64,000 nt of DNA from Phocaeicola barnesiae DSM 18169 = JCM 13652 (GTDB lineage: Bacteria > Bacteroidota > Bacteroidia > Bacteroidales > Bacteroidaceae), in assembly GCF_000374585.1 (NCBI RefSeq), contig NZ_KB894658.1, positions 1-64,000 on the forward strand, given 5' to 3'. The translations under genes and the position numbers were made by a program. Positions within the stretch are counted from its first letter, which is position 1. Each line of letters begins with the position of its first letter. The notes below the pieces were generated by a model. The model was not told the origin of the DNA and searched no databases. It saw only the letters and a program-made list of their open reading frames with translations. Below are positions 1 to 9,877 of the stretch, one piece after another.

Positions 1-44
1 TCTTCGTATGTCCGCTTGAATTGGTCTAATGTCATATTCTTCAT
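1..44 (-). CDS. Start of an unidentified gene running off the left edge
   Basis: The minus strand carries an ATG at 44-42 followed by an open frame reading MKNMTLDQFKRTYE to the window edge. A Bacteroides -7 box (TATTTTTG, 70-77 on the minus strand) lies about 19 nt before the probable transcript start, which supports a real 5' gene end. A second in-frame ATG is at 35-33. The fragment is too short to assign a family. It is divergent from the relaxase remnant, so it may belong to the same mobile element. Confidence 0.4.
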   Translation of the reverse strand, partial: MKNMTLDQFKRTYE

Positions 45-132
45 ATTTGCACAATATTGGTTATGGACACAAAAATACGAAGAATCAAGGCTGGAATTTG
101 ACGGGGTTTACTGAATGCTTACTTTACACAAG

Positions 133-277
133 TGTAACAGCATGCTCCGATTTTGAAGCGAAAGCCGATATAGGGCATTCCGTAATTTATTGATATCCAA
201 TGCAGTATAAAAACAACTGAATGGGTATATCGAACTGATTCTTCAGCTCGTTTGATGTAACAGCATACTCCGATTTT
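133..277 (+). repeat. 22-bp direct repeat upstream of the relaxase remnant
   Basis: The segments at 133-154 and 256-277 (beginning TGTAACAGCAT, ending CTCCGATTTT) are identical except for one G/A difference and lie 123 bp apart. The second copy directly precedes the point where relaxase-like coding begins (about 280). The repeat may mark the rearrangement that removed the relaxase N-terminus, or may be part of an old oriT region; the sequence does not decide. Confidence 0.5.
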
Positions 278-306
278 TCCACCGCATCCGTGACGATGAT
301 GGACTA

Positions 307-1011
307 ATGCTAAAAATCGCTCACGACTATATGAAGCTGATGGGAATTGAGAACACGCAGTTCATCATCGCCCGGCATACCGACCGTGATCATCCGCATT
401 GTCACATCGTTTACAACCGGGTGGATAATGACGGGCGCACCATCAGTGACAAGAACGACCGCTACCGGAACGAAAAGGTCTGCAAGATGCTGACAGCCCG
501 TTACCGTTTGCATTTTGCCGAAGGGAAAGAGCATGTCAATTTCATGCGGTTGCGTCATCACGACAAGGTAAAGTATTTTATCTATCATGCCTTGAAACGA
601 GAGGTTCCGAACGCCCGAAGCTGGAGCGAACTGCGACTGGCCTTGTGGAGATACGGAATTGATACGCAATGGAAGCTAAGTCGCACGACCGGAGAGATGC
701 AAGGTGTAAAGTTCACATGCAACCAACTGACCTTTAGTGGTTCCAAGATTGATCGCCAGTTCAGTTTCCTGAACATCGACCAGGAGCTGAGGTATAACGC
801 TCTTTCTGCTACAATGAACCTGCGTCAGGTACAGGCAGAAACCATACGCGAGGAACCTCGTCATGAATACCAGCAGGAGAATCATTCCGGCATCAGTCTG
901 GGATTGTTCACACCCTCTCCTACGGATTATGATACAGAGGAAGCGATACAGGCCAACCGGCTTAAAAAGAAGAAAAAGAAACCGAAACGCAAGCGAGGTT
1001 TCAGTCTATAA
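307..1011 (+). CDS. Relaxase/mobilization nuclease, N-terminally truncated
   Basis: Relaxases nick oriT and pilot the strand during conjugative mobilization. This 234-aa product carries the metal-binding three-histidine motif (ARHTDRDHPHCHIV, about residues 22-35) followed by NRVDNDGRTISDKNDR, typical of Bacteroidales MobB/BmgA-type relaxases. The C-terminus is a Lys/Arg-rich tail. Family members begin well upstream of the His motif with the catalytic tyrosine region. Here homologous coding (FFHRIRDDDGL) can be read back only to about 274 before a stop at 253-255, so the N-terminal catalytic part is gone. The ATG at 307 is therefore probably an internal Met, and the gene is likely a non-functional remnant of a mobile element. 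Confidence 0.75.
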   Translation: MLKIAHDYMKLMGIENTQFIIARHTDRDHPHCHIVYNRVDNDGRTISDKNDRYRNEKVCKMLTARYRLHFAEGKEHVNFMRLRHHDKVKYFIYHALKREVPNARSWSELRLALWRYGIDTQWKLSRTTGEMQGVKFTCNQLTFSGSKIDRQFSFLNIDQELRYNALSATMNLRQVQAETIREEPRHEYQQENHSGISLGLFTPSPTDYDTEEAIQANRLKKKKKKPKRKRGFSL

Positions 1012-1043
1012 TCAAATTTTTATTAACCACCAAAATTCAAATT

Positions 1044-1448
1044 ATGAACTATTCCGATTTTATTTACGATTTCAATCTCTATTTGTGCGAGAGATTCGGT
1101 TACAGAAACTGTTGTTCCGTTATGCACAACGCCAACGGTATTTGTATTTCTGTCCATGTAGGCGAAATGGATTTATACATCCGTTTCTGGGAATACAGTT
1201 GTGGTGTTGGCAGCATCCCCGACTGGAGCATTATCATTGTACGCAGCAACTTCAAACGAAACCAGCAGGAAAACCTGAAAGACCTTGCCCGCTTTTTCAA
1301 GGAGTACGCCCCGCGCTATGGTTACAAATATCTCTGCACCGAGGATGATGACTACAAGTATTATCAGACCCTTGGTCTGAAACTTATCCATAAAGGATTT
1401 TTCAGACAATATAATTATGGGTTGCCGTTAAAGGAGCTAAAAATATAA
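1044..1448 (+). CDS. Hypothetical protein, 134 aa
   Basis: This open frame starts 32 bp after the relaxase remnant on the same strand and ends just before a strong terminator, so it is probably the last gene of that element. The product is rich in Tyr, Phe and charged residues, with a middle segment (VGSIPDWSIIIVRSNF) that looks like a beta-strand core and a C-terminal half (KEYAPRYGYKYLCTEDDDY) faintly like an acyltransferase tail. No signal peptide, membrane segment or known motif is visible. I do not recognise the family. Confidence 0.6.
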   Translation: MNYSDFIYDFNLYLCERFGYRNCCSVMHNANGICISVHVGEMDLYIRFWEYSCGVGSIPDWSIIIVRSNFKRNQQENLKDLARFFKEYAPRYGYKYLCTEDDDYKYYQTLGLKLIHKGFFRQYNYGLPLKELKI

Positions 1449-1453
1449 CTATT

Positions 1454-1500
1454 AAAAAATATTATTAGGAGAGTTTTTGAATCTCCTAATAATATTTTTT
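1454..1500. terminator. Perfect 19-bp hairpin between convergent genes
   Basis: The left arm 1454-1472 pairs perfectly with 1482-1500 across a 9-nt loop. The arms begin with A6 and end with T6, so the hairpin reads as an intrinsic terminator in both directions. It serves the hypothetical gene ending at 1448 and the minus-strand defence operon ending at 1527. Confidence 0.85.
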
Positions 1501-1526
1501 ATGCAACAAATAGTATCTAAGCTAGA

Positions 1527-2669
1527 CTATTTATTTCTCTGTAAATCATATAAAAAATCATATAGCGAGTTTGCTACGACCTTCGCTAAAGGAGTAGGAA
1601 CGCCATTGCTAATAATTTTGAACTTTGCTGAAAGTCGTCCAGGACCAAAACAATATTTATCATCTACACCTTGTATTCTTAATGCTTCACGAACAGATAA
1701 TCTCCTATTATTATATGGATGAAGAAAGATTTCATTATTACCAAAACATGTTGTTGGACTATAACGATAACGATGTAATCTTTTAAATGATCTGCGTTTT
1801 GTATCCCCTTCGTAAATTTCCTTTCTCTTTTCTGAATTTTTAATAAGTTCAAAATATTCTATTCCATTAGGCATATTTACCGCATTATCTAAACAGCTTT
1901 GGACACAGAGTTCGTATGGTATGCTTTCTGGCTTTATCACATTTATTGTGCCATAAGGAATCATTGAAGGCCAGTCATATTCTTTTTCTGCATTTGGAAA
2001 TTTAGCTTTTGGCCAAGGAAAATCTATTGATGTTACATTATCAATAGATGGTGTACGTGTAACCAATGGAGTGAAGCAGTCTTTACGAATTCCAATTATG
2101 AACACCCTTTTTCTATATTGAGGTACTCCGTAATAAAGCGCATTCAATATTTGTCTATCAATATAATAATCATCACAAATACTATTTAACAATAAAGTAT
2201 CTAGTATTCTTTTCTGCTCTTTGCGCATAAGTAATCCTACCACATTTTCCATAACAAAGAACGAAGGTTTCATCTTACGTATTCTATTATAGAAAACTTG
2301 CGTCATTTTCCCACGTTCACCATTAAAGCCTTTTCCATTTCCATTCATTGTAAAATCTTGACAAGGAGGTCCTCCAATTATACCCCATAAATTTGGAACA
2401 CCATTGGGAAAAGCCATATCAATTATAGCTTTAGGAGATAAATCTGTTAAAGATTCAGTTGTACTAATTGGACAGAATCTTTCCTTATGAGCTTTTGCCC
2501 ATGAAAATAAGCCTTCATCATGCAGTTGTGCAAACACTTTATCATATTCATTTGCAAATACGACATCAAACCCAGCACTTATAAAACCCATATCCATAAA
2601 TCCCCCACCTGAAAAAAAAGAAATAATAGGTATTCTTTCTTTTTTTATATTTATTGTGTTATAATTCAT
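1527..2669 (-). CDS. C5 cytosine DNA methyltransferase (DruM-like)
   Basis: This protein transfers a methyl group from S-adenosylmethionine to C5 of cytosine in DNA. All core motifs are visible in order: motif I FFSGGGFMDMGF (about 18-29), motif IV GGPPCQDF with the catalytic Cys near 103, motif VI ENV (about 141), motif VIII QYRKRVFIIG (about 184), motif IX RRLSVREALRIQGVDD and motif X near the C-terminus. The length (380 aa) is normal. Its start overlaps the nuclease gene by 11 bp, so translation is probably coupled. In type II Druantia a cytosine methylase (DruM) accompanies the large helicase; this is the inferred role, with self/non-self marking or target modification as the likely job. 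A solitary phage-type methylase is less likely given the operon. Confidence 0.9.
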   Translation of the reverse strand: MNYNTINIKKERIPIISFFSGGGFMDMGFISAGFDVVFANEYDKVFAQLHDEGLFSWAKAHKERFCPISTTESLTDLSPKAIIDMAFPNGVPNLWGIIGGPPCQDFTMNGNGKGFNGERGKMTQVFYNRIRKMKPSFFVMENVVGLLMRKEQKRILDTLLLNSICDDYYIDRQILNALYYGVPQYRKRVFIIGIRKDCFTPLVTRTPSIDNVTSIDFPWPKAKFPNAEKEYDWPSMIPYGTINVIKPESIPYELCVQSCLDNAVNMPNGIEYFELIKNSEKRKEIYEGDTKRRSFKRLHRYRYSPTTCFGNNEIFLHPYNNRRLSVREALRIQGVDDKYCFGPGRLSAKFKIISNGVPTPLAKVVANSLYDFLYDLQRNK

Positions 2670-3737
2670 AAACTAATGTATTTTCAGTTACTTTATAGGT
2701 GTAATTATTTGCTAATGAAGAAGTACGGATCACATTAATAAATACCAATTTTTTCCCAATATAACCATAATAATCATCAATTGGATACACACCAATTCCA
2801 GAAATATAATATGTGATATCCCCATTTTGTAAAATATACATATTTGAACTAGAGATCCTCTTAACATAACCACATATTGTTCTGTATATCAATTCGTCCG
2901 ATTGAATCATATAATTACAAATATGCCTGCAAGAGCAATAGCCACACCTATCTTTATCCGGTTTTATTAAATCTTCAAATTGACGTGCATTTATTGCATT
3001 GTTTAATTTAACAATTCTTTCTGCAACGTCTTTTACAAGAGCTTTGCTTAATTCCTCATCATAAACTATATCAAAAAGCTGTCCTTCAATATCTATTAGT
3101 TTCAATGACCGTATATTTCCTAAGGACAGATGTACACACATAGCAGCATAAAGATGCAATTGAACAATATATTCCAACTTCAGATTACCATCTTCATCTA
3201 CCACCCGACCAGACTTGTAATCGATAATATCGATATTTCCAGAATCAATTATCATCTTGTCTACAACTCCTGAGAGTCCTATATCCTCACAAACAATTGG
3301 CTTTTCCGAAACTATCTTGATATTTGTAGATTCTAATAAAAAATCTGTTTTTTTCTCGTGTATAGTAATTGCATATCTTATAGCTTTATTTCTTTTATCG
3401 TAATCATTAATTTTAGGATTTAATAAAGTAGGATAACTTTCAATTAGTTTTTTTTCTGCTCATTAACAAGTTGCTCCCATATTTCCATCATTTCTCTTGG
3501 AGTAGATAATGTGCCTTTTGAGGCTAATTCATAAATTTTATGTATGATTGTTCCAAGAATCGTATTTTTGTGAGGAGGCAAAAAATAAGTATTATCACCT
3601 AATGTATATAATACCTTTTGAAGAAGAACCTGATATGCACATCCATTACAAATCCATGAGAAAGAGCTTGGAGACAAAGTCTTAATATGAACTTTGTCCC
3701 AAGTATCATCAATATGTGGTATCTTGATAAATCTCAT
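2659..3737 (-). CDS. PD-(D/E)XK Fe-S nuclease with -1 frameshift at an A-run
   Basis: Two open frames join into one ~359-aa protein if the ribosome slips -1 near 3447-3455. The zero-frame part (3737-3444) ends NEQKKN-stop. The -1 frame continues KLIESYPTLLNPKIND and runs open to 2659. The joined protein has a Cas4/RecB-like plan: an N-terminal helix with Cys (SPSSFSWICNGC), the PD-(D/E)XK core GLSGVVDKM ... IDIIDYKSG, a QLHLYAAM helix and a C-terminal Cys cluster CGYCSCRHIC, suggesting a 4Fe-4S-stabilised DNA nuclease. The site is A8 then C, containing the in-frame heptamer A-AAA-AAC directly before TAA. It could be programmed frameshifting, phase variation or an indel. Only 1 bp separates it from the helicase stop. 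Its position suggests a DruF-like role, but I am not sure of that match. Confidence 0.75.
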
Positions 3738-3738
3738 A

Positions 3739-6700
3739 TCAGATATTTTGTTGTATTTGAATATATTCGTAACAATTACTTATTCTCCGAAGCAAATTAA
3801 ATGTGTCAATTGTTATAACATTTGAACTATCCCATTTTGCATTACAAATAAGAGATGCTTCAAAAACTGCATCAGCAAGTATTTGGGTCTCTGCAACACC
3901 CTCCCATAGCGGATGCGAAGCAAAAACTGGCTTCCTTTTCCCTTCTGTATCATACATATATGGTATCCCATTATTTGTTTTAGCTATTTGATATGGATTA
4001 GTACTATAAAATCCTTCATTTAGCGACTTCAATAATGTCTCTGCCAACTCAGACCAGCCCTTTAATTCTGGTGTATTGAATTTACCATCTGCACCTGCCT
4101 TATAATTATTATCACACATTACACGAAACAGAGCAATACCCAAACGCCAATCAAGTAAACCATGATAAGGCATGTTTTTATAAGATTTCAAACATTTATA
4201 ACATGAAGAATCACATTCTTTAATATGTTCATCGCTTAACATCTGCTTAAAATACAAATCCATTCCATTCAGTATTCTGTCTCTATAATCAAGGAAATTC
4301 AAACAGAAATCAGCGACAAAACCTGAACCGTTTATCTTTTCATCAGCAAGACACACTTCACCCAAATTTCCTGTCTTTGAAAGAACCTCAACAACGTCTA
4401 TTTCGGTTGGGTCTATATCAAGTTTTGATGCTATTGCTCTCTGGATGAGGAATGATAAAGTATAATATGCAGCTCTTACCCCTTGTGTTCTAAAATCCAA
4501 TCTATTATTAACACAATGGAAAGGTTCAAGAATCAATCCTTCCACCCTATTTGCAGGAGACAATGTTATCACATTCGTTATTTTTTGTGCTGCCAAATGA
4601 ATCGTTTCCAACCTATTACCCAATGGTGTAATATATGTTTTAACATCTTTGTCATCAGGAGGTAATAGCGTTACATTGTCATTTAATATATTGGGACTAT
4701 CCGTACCATTATAAATGGGATTTGCAATCCATTGTTTTGCCAAAGACCGAATCCTAGTTCCGTTCAAATTATAGCTTACACTACATTCACGACCTTCAAT
4801 TTCCTTATCACTTATTCGCCACGTTTTACCGTTTCTAAATAACGAAAGAGAGACATTCATATCATCAAAGACTTTAACTATAGGACGTTCTGAATTCTCC
4901 ATGCAAATACCATTACGCTTTACTATAATTTCAGAATCATCTTTTTGATCAAAACCTTTCGAAAGACTTGTAATAAATGATGCAGGTGTACAAATCGTTT
5001 TGGAAGTCATTGGTGACATGCAGTAATCGCAGACTACACCTTGAGTATTTGGATTACGATTGTCTGTTACAATACACTTGCAGCTAGGATTGCTACATTC
5101 CCATAATGTCATCCTTAAAGGAAATATAGGAGCATTTGCATTACCTTTTGTCTTGATACACCCTTGACCATTGATTCCTATTCCATACACTATTGATGAT
5201 TGAGAAAAACCAATAGATGTAAGAATATGTTTATCCTTTGTGATAGAAGCGCCAGGGGCAAAGGCTGTAATAGCTTGATCTATTGGACGTGAAACTGAAG
5301 CAATTTCTTCTTTTACCACATTTCCTTCAGTATATTGCAAACTATGATATAAGAGTCGATCTCGTGTCGGCATTCCATACATTGGCAATACACCACCTTC
5401 AGCCAAACATTCCGCAAGCATATCAGCAACAATAGATTGGTCTGTTACAGTTCGATCCATTTGCATTATCAAGCAATTTTTATTAGTAATATCAGATACA
5501 TATTGAACTAACTTTGAAACAAGATTCTTGTCATTGGTTAACAAAGTGGCTATATGGTACAGCTTATCTAAATTTGTTGTATTACATAACCAACTTTGCA
5601 CATAATCTTTTATGGCCCCTACATTATCTATCCATCCTTGCCGTGTACCAAATTCGCCATGAGTGTTGCCATCTAAGCGGACATTAGACTCATCGGAATA
5701 AGACTTGAACGCATAATACAACACTTCCTTTGCATATAACCTTTGCAGAATCTCTAACTGATTCATCGACAAAAAAGGAGTAGGAGGTTGATCACCAGTT
5801 ATCTGATGAGGGTTTAGAAAATAATGTTCATCATGACTGCGACCTCGACATAGGGTCAAAATCATAGAGTAAGCCTGTCCTCGACGACCTCCTCGTCCTA
5901 CTCTTTGTTGATAATTAAATCGCTGAGGAGGCATATTTGTTAACATAACACCCTGTAATGGACCGATATCAACCCCAACCTCCATGGTAGTGGTTACACT
6001 CAAGACATCAATAGAACGAACTTTTTCTATGTATTCTGCATGAGCAGAATTTTGATCGATTCTTACAATATCGCGAAATTCCATCTGACGTTCACTTTGA
6101 TTATCGGTCTGCCCTGAAAGTTCCTCACTATGTAATCTACAAGCAGGACGATGTTTAACAATATTAATCATTAAGTCCGTTTGCCTGCGCAGTTCATCAA
6201 TAGTAATGGTATGTATTTCATCCAAATGTTGAAAACAACCGGTACAAATTCTTGCCGATCTATTTAGATGTACACGACCACACTTAGGGCAAATATAACC
6301 AATTTCATTTGGCAAAACTCCACGAATCAATAATGCATGAGGTTGCAAAAACATTTGTTGATTGCCTGTTAAGGCAAGATAATCCAGAACAGCTTGCCCC
6401 AGTATGTTGGGAACCTTTGTTTGCCTTCCATTCTGTCTTACATATGGTATTCGATACTTATCACAACACGAATAAATATACCTTCTAATAGGAGATTTCG
6501 CTTTCAAATTTTGAAAATTCGCATCACTGTCTGTAGGAAATATATCATAAGGGTTATTTGTATATCGGTATGAATTACCAATTAATCGAATAACAGAATT
6601 GACTATTTCCATAAATACATCCGATGAAATATCAGCTAAACCTGAATTAGTAAGTATACCATGAATCCTATTTTCATCCCTTGGTACAGTAACCCATCCA

Positions 6701-9700
6701 ATACCAGCACTTTCAGCATTATAATGCAAACGTCCGAATAGCACATGCATAACATTTTGAATAATGGCACTTCCAACTTTTCTATTAACATCTTGTTTCA
6801 ACAATGGAGATGCATTGTTATCTATCTCATACCACATTACCGGACTAGCGGTCGGTGTTTCCTCAAAATGCTGATTCGCAGAGTTGCAACCAGCAGGATT
6901 TGTATATAATTCTCTAAAAGCTTTATAAATAGGCGAATCAATGCAATTATTCGTATTTATTAATTGTTCTACAGGAATAGTTTTTTCCAAAATGTTTTTT
7001 ACCTCGGCAATCTCGTCGTCTATGGTATTAAGTGTACGTTGAGCACTACGTATCTCGCGTGATGTTGCATTAGGATTATCAAGTGTTGTTTTAGCCTCAT
7101 TCTTATCAGTCAAAAGTTCATCAAGATAATTTCGTTTTGCTTCATAATCTATACTTGGATCAAGTGTACATTCTTCTACAATGATATCGCGCATTAAATC
7201 TGTATATTGATTACGCTCAATGCTATTAGCTACAACAGCAGCATCTTGACGACTATCAGCAAATGTCACAAGCTTACGATTATGTGCAGTAGGCAACTGG
7301 TAGAACAATTCGCGAGCATATAACTGAGTGACTTTATTGAAACCAGTTCGGAATCCTCTAAGAGGTGAGCGGAATGACCTTCCAAATCTGTCTGTAGCGC
7401 AATGTGGACAATGGCAAGGTAATGCAGGAGCTTTGATAGCTGCATCAATATTTTGTTCTCCATCCAAAGCTTCCACAGTATATAAAAAGCCTCTGATGCC
7501 GGAATGTTGTTCTCCATCTTGAGCGATAGTAACGTGTCCCGTTTTTTCATCCAAGAAAGCAAGTTGCCAGTGACAACTTAAGTTTTCTCGATTTTCATTA
7601 AAACTTATTTTATGTTGTAAACCGACACCGACTTCTTGTAACATTCTATCAACATCACGAATACTTGACGGTACTGGATAGAAAATTGCAAATTCGTGAT
7701 AATTTCGTTTCTCTACCATAACCTGGCTCTGTCGCTCAGGTAAATCTTCTAGATTAGAACTAGTCGGCAATATATCTGTCTTCCACATACCTTGTTCTCT
7801 ATAAGCATGTCGTTTGCCTCCATAAAACAATGTACCACATTGTTCGCAGTAAAGCAACTCCAACACACGCTTGTCTCCATCTATCTCATAAGAATGGGCA
7901 TGAAGCTTACCTACCGGCCTCCCTTTCTCCTCATCATACTTCTCAAGCGTAGCCCATAATCCATCTATGTTTCGATAGAATAAATGGAAACGAAAACGCT
8001 GCATAGGTCCACAATCTACCTTATCAAATATATCATATAACCCCCGAATTATTACTAAACCTTCGGCGGCCTTCACAGATTCATCCTTCATATTACCAAA
8101 AAGATAGTCTACAAAATACCGTCCTAACGCATTTGCAGATTCTGGTTCACCTTTCCCTTTAGAAAATGGAATGGCCCTGTTATGCCCCAGTTCTTTTAAA
8201 TCAAAGGTGTCTGACAAACGTTTAGCTATGGACAATTCATCGGATGCAAAGACATGGAGCAACTGTGCCAATCCATCAGTATCAGGTAATTCACAATGTG
8301 CATAGGTTGCTAATGATAAAGCTACGTTAGAACAAACCTCATCTACACGATTTTTAATTTCAGCCTTAGTCTGATACTCTTCAAAACACGAGGGGTTCTC
8401 GTAAAACAAATCATAAATTCTAACAAATGGCTCTGTTGGAAGAACACTGTTATAACTTTGTACAGTTTGCATATAATGCCCTTCAACAACATTATCTGCA
8501 GTAAACTCGGTTCCAAAGAAGTCCTTTAAAAATTTCAAACTTTCATTTCTCTTTGTGCCAGTGACTTCAAGAGATGCTGAAGACGCAAGAATTCTTAACT
8601 GAGGGCTATCTGGTGATAGACCGAGTCGATTAAGCAACAAGCGAATAAGATAGGCGGTTTCTGTACCTGAAGTACCACGATTTAAATGCAACTCATCAAT
8701 AACAAGATGAAAAATATGTGATGAACTTTTTGCCAACCACTGTCGAGTCTTTTCTATAATTGGATTGTCCACCTCTCGCATCAACATCATTGCCAACATA
8801 GAATAATTGGTAATCAGAATATCGGGAGGTGTCTGTTGCATGTCGAATCGTGAACGCATTTCTGATGAAGCAATGCCATCCTTGCCACATATCATTTGTG
8901 AAATGGTGCGTCTTACCTCATATTTCTTTTTATTTTTTCTTTGTTGTTCTTCAGATAAATTAGAATCAAGAAGTTTTAATGTATCGTCTGTCATTTTGTC
9001 TAATGCATTCATAGAAGACAACAAACTTTGATAGATTCGACGATTCCTATCTGTTTCTCCAAACTTTGGATAACCAGGCGTTGGCGTAGCACCATTATAA
9101 CGTCCAAAAAAGATGCGATTTCCGTGCAAACGCTCTGTCATCCACTTTTGTACTTCATCATTATCCAAAGCATCACGCAGACGAGTCATTTGATCTTCTA
9201 CCAATGCATTCATAGGATATATTATAAGGGCTCTGACAGCCGCATCTCGTTTTTCATTAGGACGCTGCATAGCAGAAGATGCTAAATATCCGGGAGTTCC
9301 TTGTTCTGCTCCTTGCGGGAATTCAAATATATCCTGCATAAGCAACGGATTGCCATCATTCGCATTCCACCATCGGTTTGGAGTATATGCAACAGGCTGT
9401 TTCCATTCATTCTCCGCTTCTTGAATAATGCTCGCAAGCATAGGTAGTAAGAACGATTCTGTTTTACCGGAACCGGTACCAGAGGTGATAACACAATTTT
9501 TTCCTTCCAATGCTTTACGCAACATTTCTGCTTGATGCTGATATATCGGGTAATCCCCTTTTATTAATCCTTTAAGAATAAATTCCTTAAATATAGAAGA
9601 TGACTCTTGATTCATCGTTGGGAGATCCTGCTTTCTTAACGATGAAATACGCAGCTTTTCACCATTATCCAATTCAACATTCTTATAAGCAGGTAATGGT

Positions 9701-9864
9701 TCTATCCAAGGCTCACGAGCCGCAACTTGATCTGTTCGTAATAACTCTTCACGTTCTTCTTCAATACTTTTATATCGTGTTCCAAATGCGGTCTTTACAT
9801 AAAGGATAAAATTATCCTTTATCTCCTTATACGCATATATTGGATCAATAAGATATTTTGCCAT
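3739..9864 (-). CDS. Giant DEAD/DEAH helicase with DUF1998 C-terminus (DruE-like)
   Basis: This 2041-aa superfamily 2 ATPase has Walker A SGTGSGKTE (about 128-136), motif Ia LIIYPMNALVEDQ (about 213), DILITNYSM, the DEAH-type box VIDELHLNRG (about 388-397), motif III LASSASL, and the second RecA lobe with TTTMEVGVDIG and QRVGRGGRRG (about 1310-1325). Several zinc-ribbon Cys clusters follow (CEQCG near 675, CHCPHC near 820, CPKCG...CTGC near 1190, CSNPSCKC...CDYC near 1590). The C-terminus holds CDSSCYKCLKSYKNM...H (near 1885), the signature of DUF1998/MZB helicases. Size and architecture match DruE of Druantia (about 1800-2100 aa) better than DrmA/DrmB of DISARM. It is flanked by 13 bp and 1 bp, so it is in one operon with its neighbours. 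Confidence 0.88.
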   Translation of the reverse strand: MAKYLIDPIYAYKEIKDNFILYVKTAFGTRYKSIEEEREELLRTDQVAAREPWIEPLPAYKNVELDNGEKLRISSLRKQDLPTMNQESSSIFKEFILKGLIKGDYPIYQHQAEMLRKALEGKNCVITSGTGSGKTESFLLPMLASIIQEAENEWKQPVAYTPNRWWNANDGNPLLMQDIFEFPQGAEQGTPGYLASSAMQRPNEKRDAAVRALIIYPMNALVEDQMTRLRDALDNDEVQKWMTERLHGNRIFFGRYNGATPTPGYPKFGETDRNRRIYQSLLSSMNALDKMTDDTLKLLDSNLSEEQQRKNKKKYEVRRTISQMICGKDGIASSEMRSRFDMQQTPPDILITNYSMLAMMLMREVDNPIIEKTRQWLAKSSSHIFHLVIDELHLNRGTSGTETAYLIRLLLNRLGLSPDSPQLRILASSASLEVTGTKRNESLKFLKDFFGTEFTADNVVEGHYMQTVQSYNSVLPTEPFVRIYDLFYENPSCFEEYQTKAEIKNRVDEVCSNVALSLATYAHCELPDTDGLAQLLHVFASDELSIAKRLSDTFDLKELGHNRAIPFSKGKGEPESANALGRYFVDYLFGNMKDESVKAAEGLVIIRGLYDIFDKVDCGPMQRFRFHLFYRNIDGLWATLEKYDEEKGRPVGKLHAHSYEIDGDKRVLELLYCEQCGTLFYGGKRHAYREQGMWKTDILPTSSNLEDLPERQSQVMVEKRNYHEFAIFYPVPSSIRDVDRMLQEVGVGLQHKISFNENRENLSCHWQLAFLDEKTGHVTIAQDGEQHSGIRGFLYTVEALDGEQNIDAAIKAPALPCHCPHCATDRFGRSFRSPLRGFRTGFNKVTQLYARELFYQLPTAHNRKLVTFADSRQDAAVVANSIERNQYTDLMRDIIVEECTLDPSIDYEAKRNYLDELLTDKNEAKTTLDNPNATSREIRSAQRTLNTIDDEIAEVKNILEKTIPVEQLINTNNCIDSPIYKAFRELYTNPAGCNSANQHFEETPTASPVMWYEIDNNASPLLKQDVNRKVGSAIIQNVMHVLFGRLHYNAESAGIGWVTVPRDENRIHGILTNSGLADISSDVFMEIVNSVIRLIGNSYRYTNNPYDIFPTDSDANFQNLKAKSPIRRYIYSCCDKYRIPYVRQNGRQTKVPNILGQAVLDYLALTGNQQMFLQPHALLIRGVLPNEIGYICPKCGRVHLNRSARICTGCFQHLDEIHTITIDELRRQTDLMINIVKHRPACRLHSEELSGQTDNQSERQMEFRDIVRIDQNSAHAEYIEKVRSIDVLSVTTTMEVGVDIGPLQGVMLTNMPPQRFNYQQRVGRGGRRGQAYSMILTLCRGRSHDEHYFLNPHQITGDQPPTPFLSMNQLEILQRLYAKEVLYYAFKSYSDESNVRLDGNTHGEFGTRQGWIDNVGAIKDYVQSWLCNTTNLDKLYHIATLLTNDKNLVSKLVQYVSDITNKNCLIMQMDRTVTDQSIVADMLAECLAEGGVLPMYGMPTRDRLLYHSLQYTEGNVVKEEIASVSRPIDQAITAFAPGASITKDKHILTSIGFSQSSIVYGIGINGQGCIKTKGNANAPIFPLRMTLWECSNPSCKCIVTDNRNPNTQGVVCDYCMSPMTSKTICTPASFITSLSKGFDQKDDSEIIVKRNGICMENSERPIVKVFDDMNVSLSLFRNGKTWRISDKEIEGRECSVSYNLNGTRIRSLAKQWIANPIYNGTDSPNILNDNVTLLPPDDKDVKTYITPLGNRLETIHLAAQKITNVITLSPANRVEGLILEPFHCVNNRLDFRTQGVRAAYYTLSFLIQRAIASKLDIDPTEIDVVEVLSKTGNLGEVCLADEKINGSGFVADFCLNFLDYRDRILNGMDLYFKQMLSDEHIKECDSSCYKCLKSYKNMPYHGLLDWRLGIALFRVMCDNNYKAGADGKFNTPELKGWSELAETLLKSLNEGFYSTNPYQIAKTNNGIPYMYDTEGKRKPVFASHPLWEGVAETQILADAVFEASLICNAKWDSSNVITIDTFNLLRRISNCYEYIQIQQNI

Positions 9865-9877
9865 AATACATCATAAT

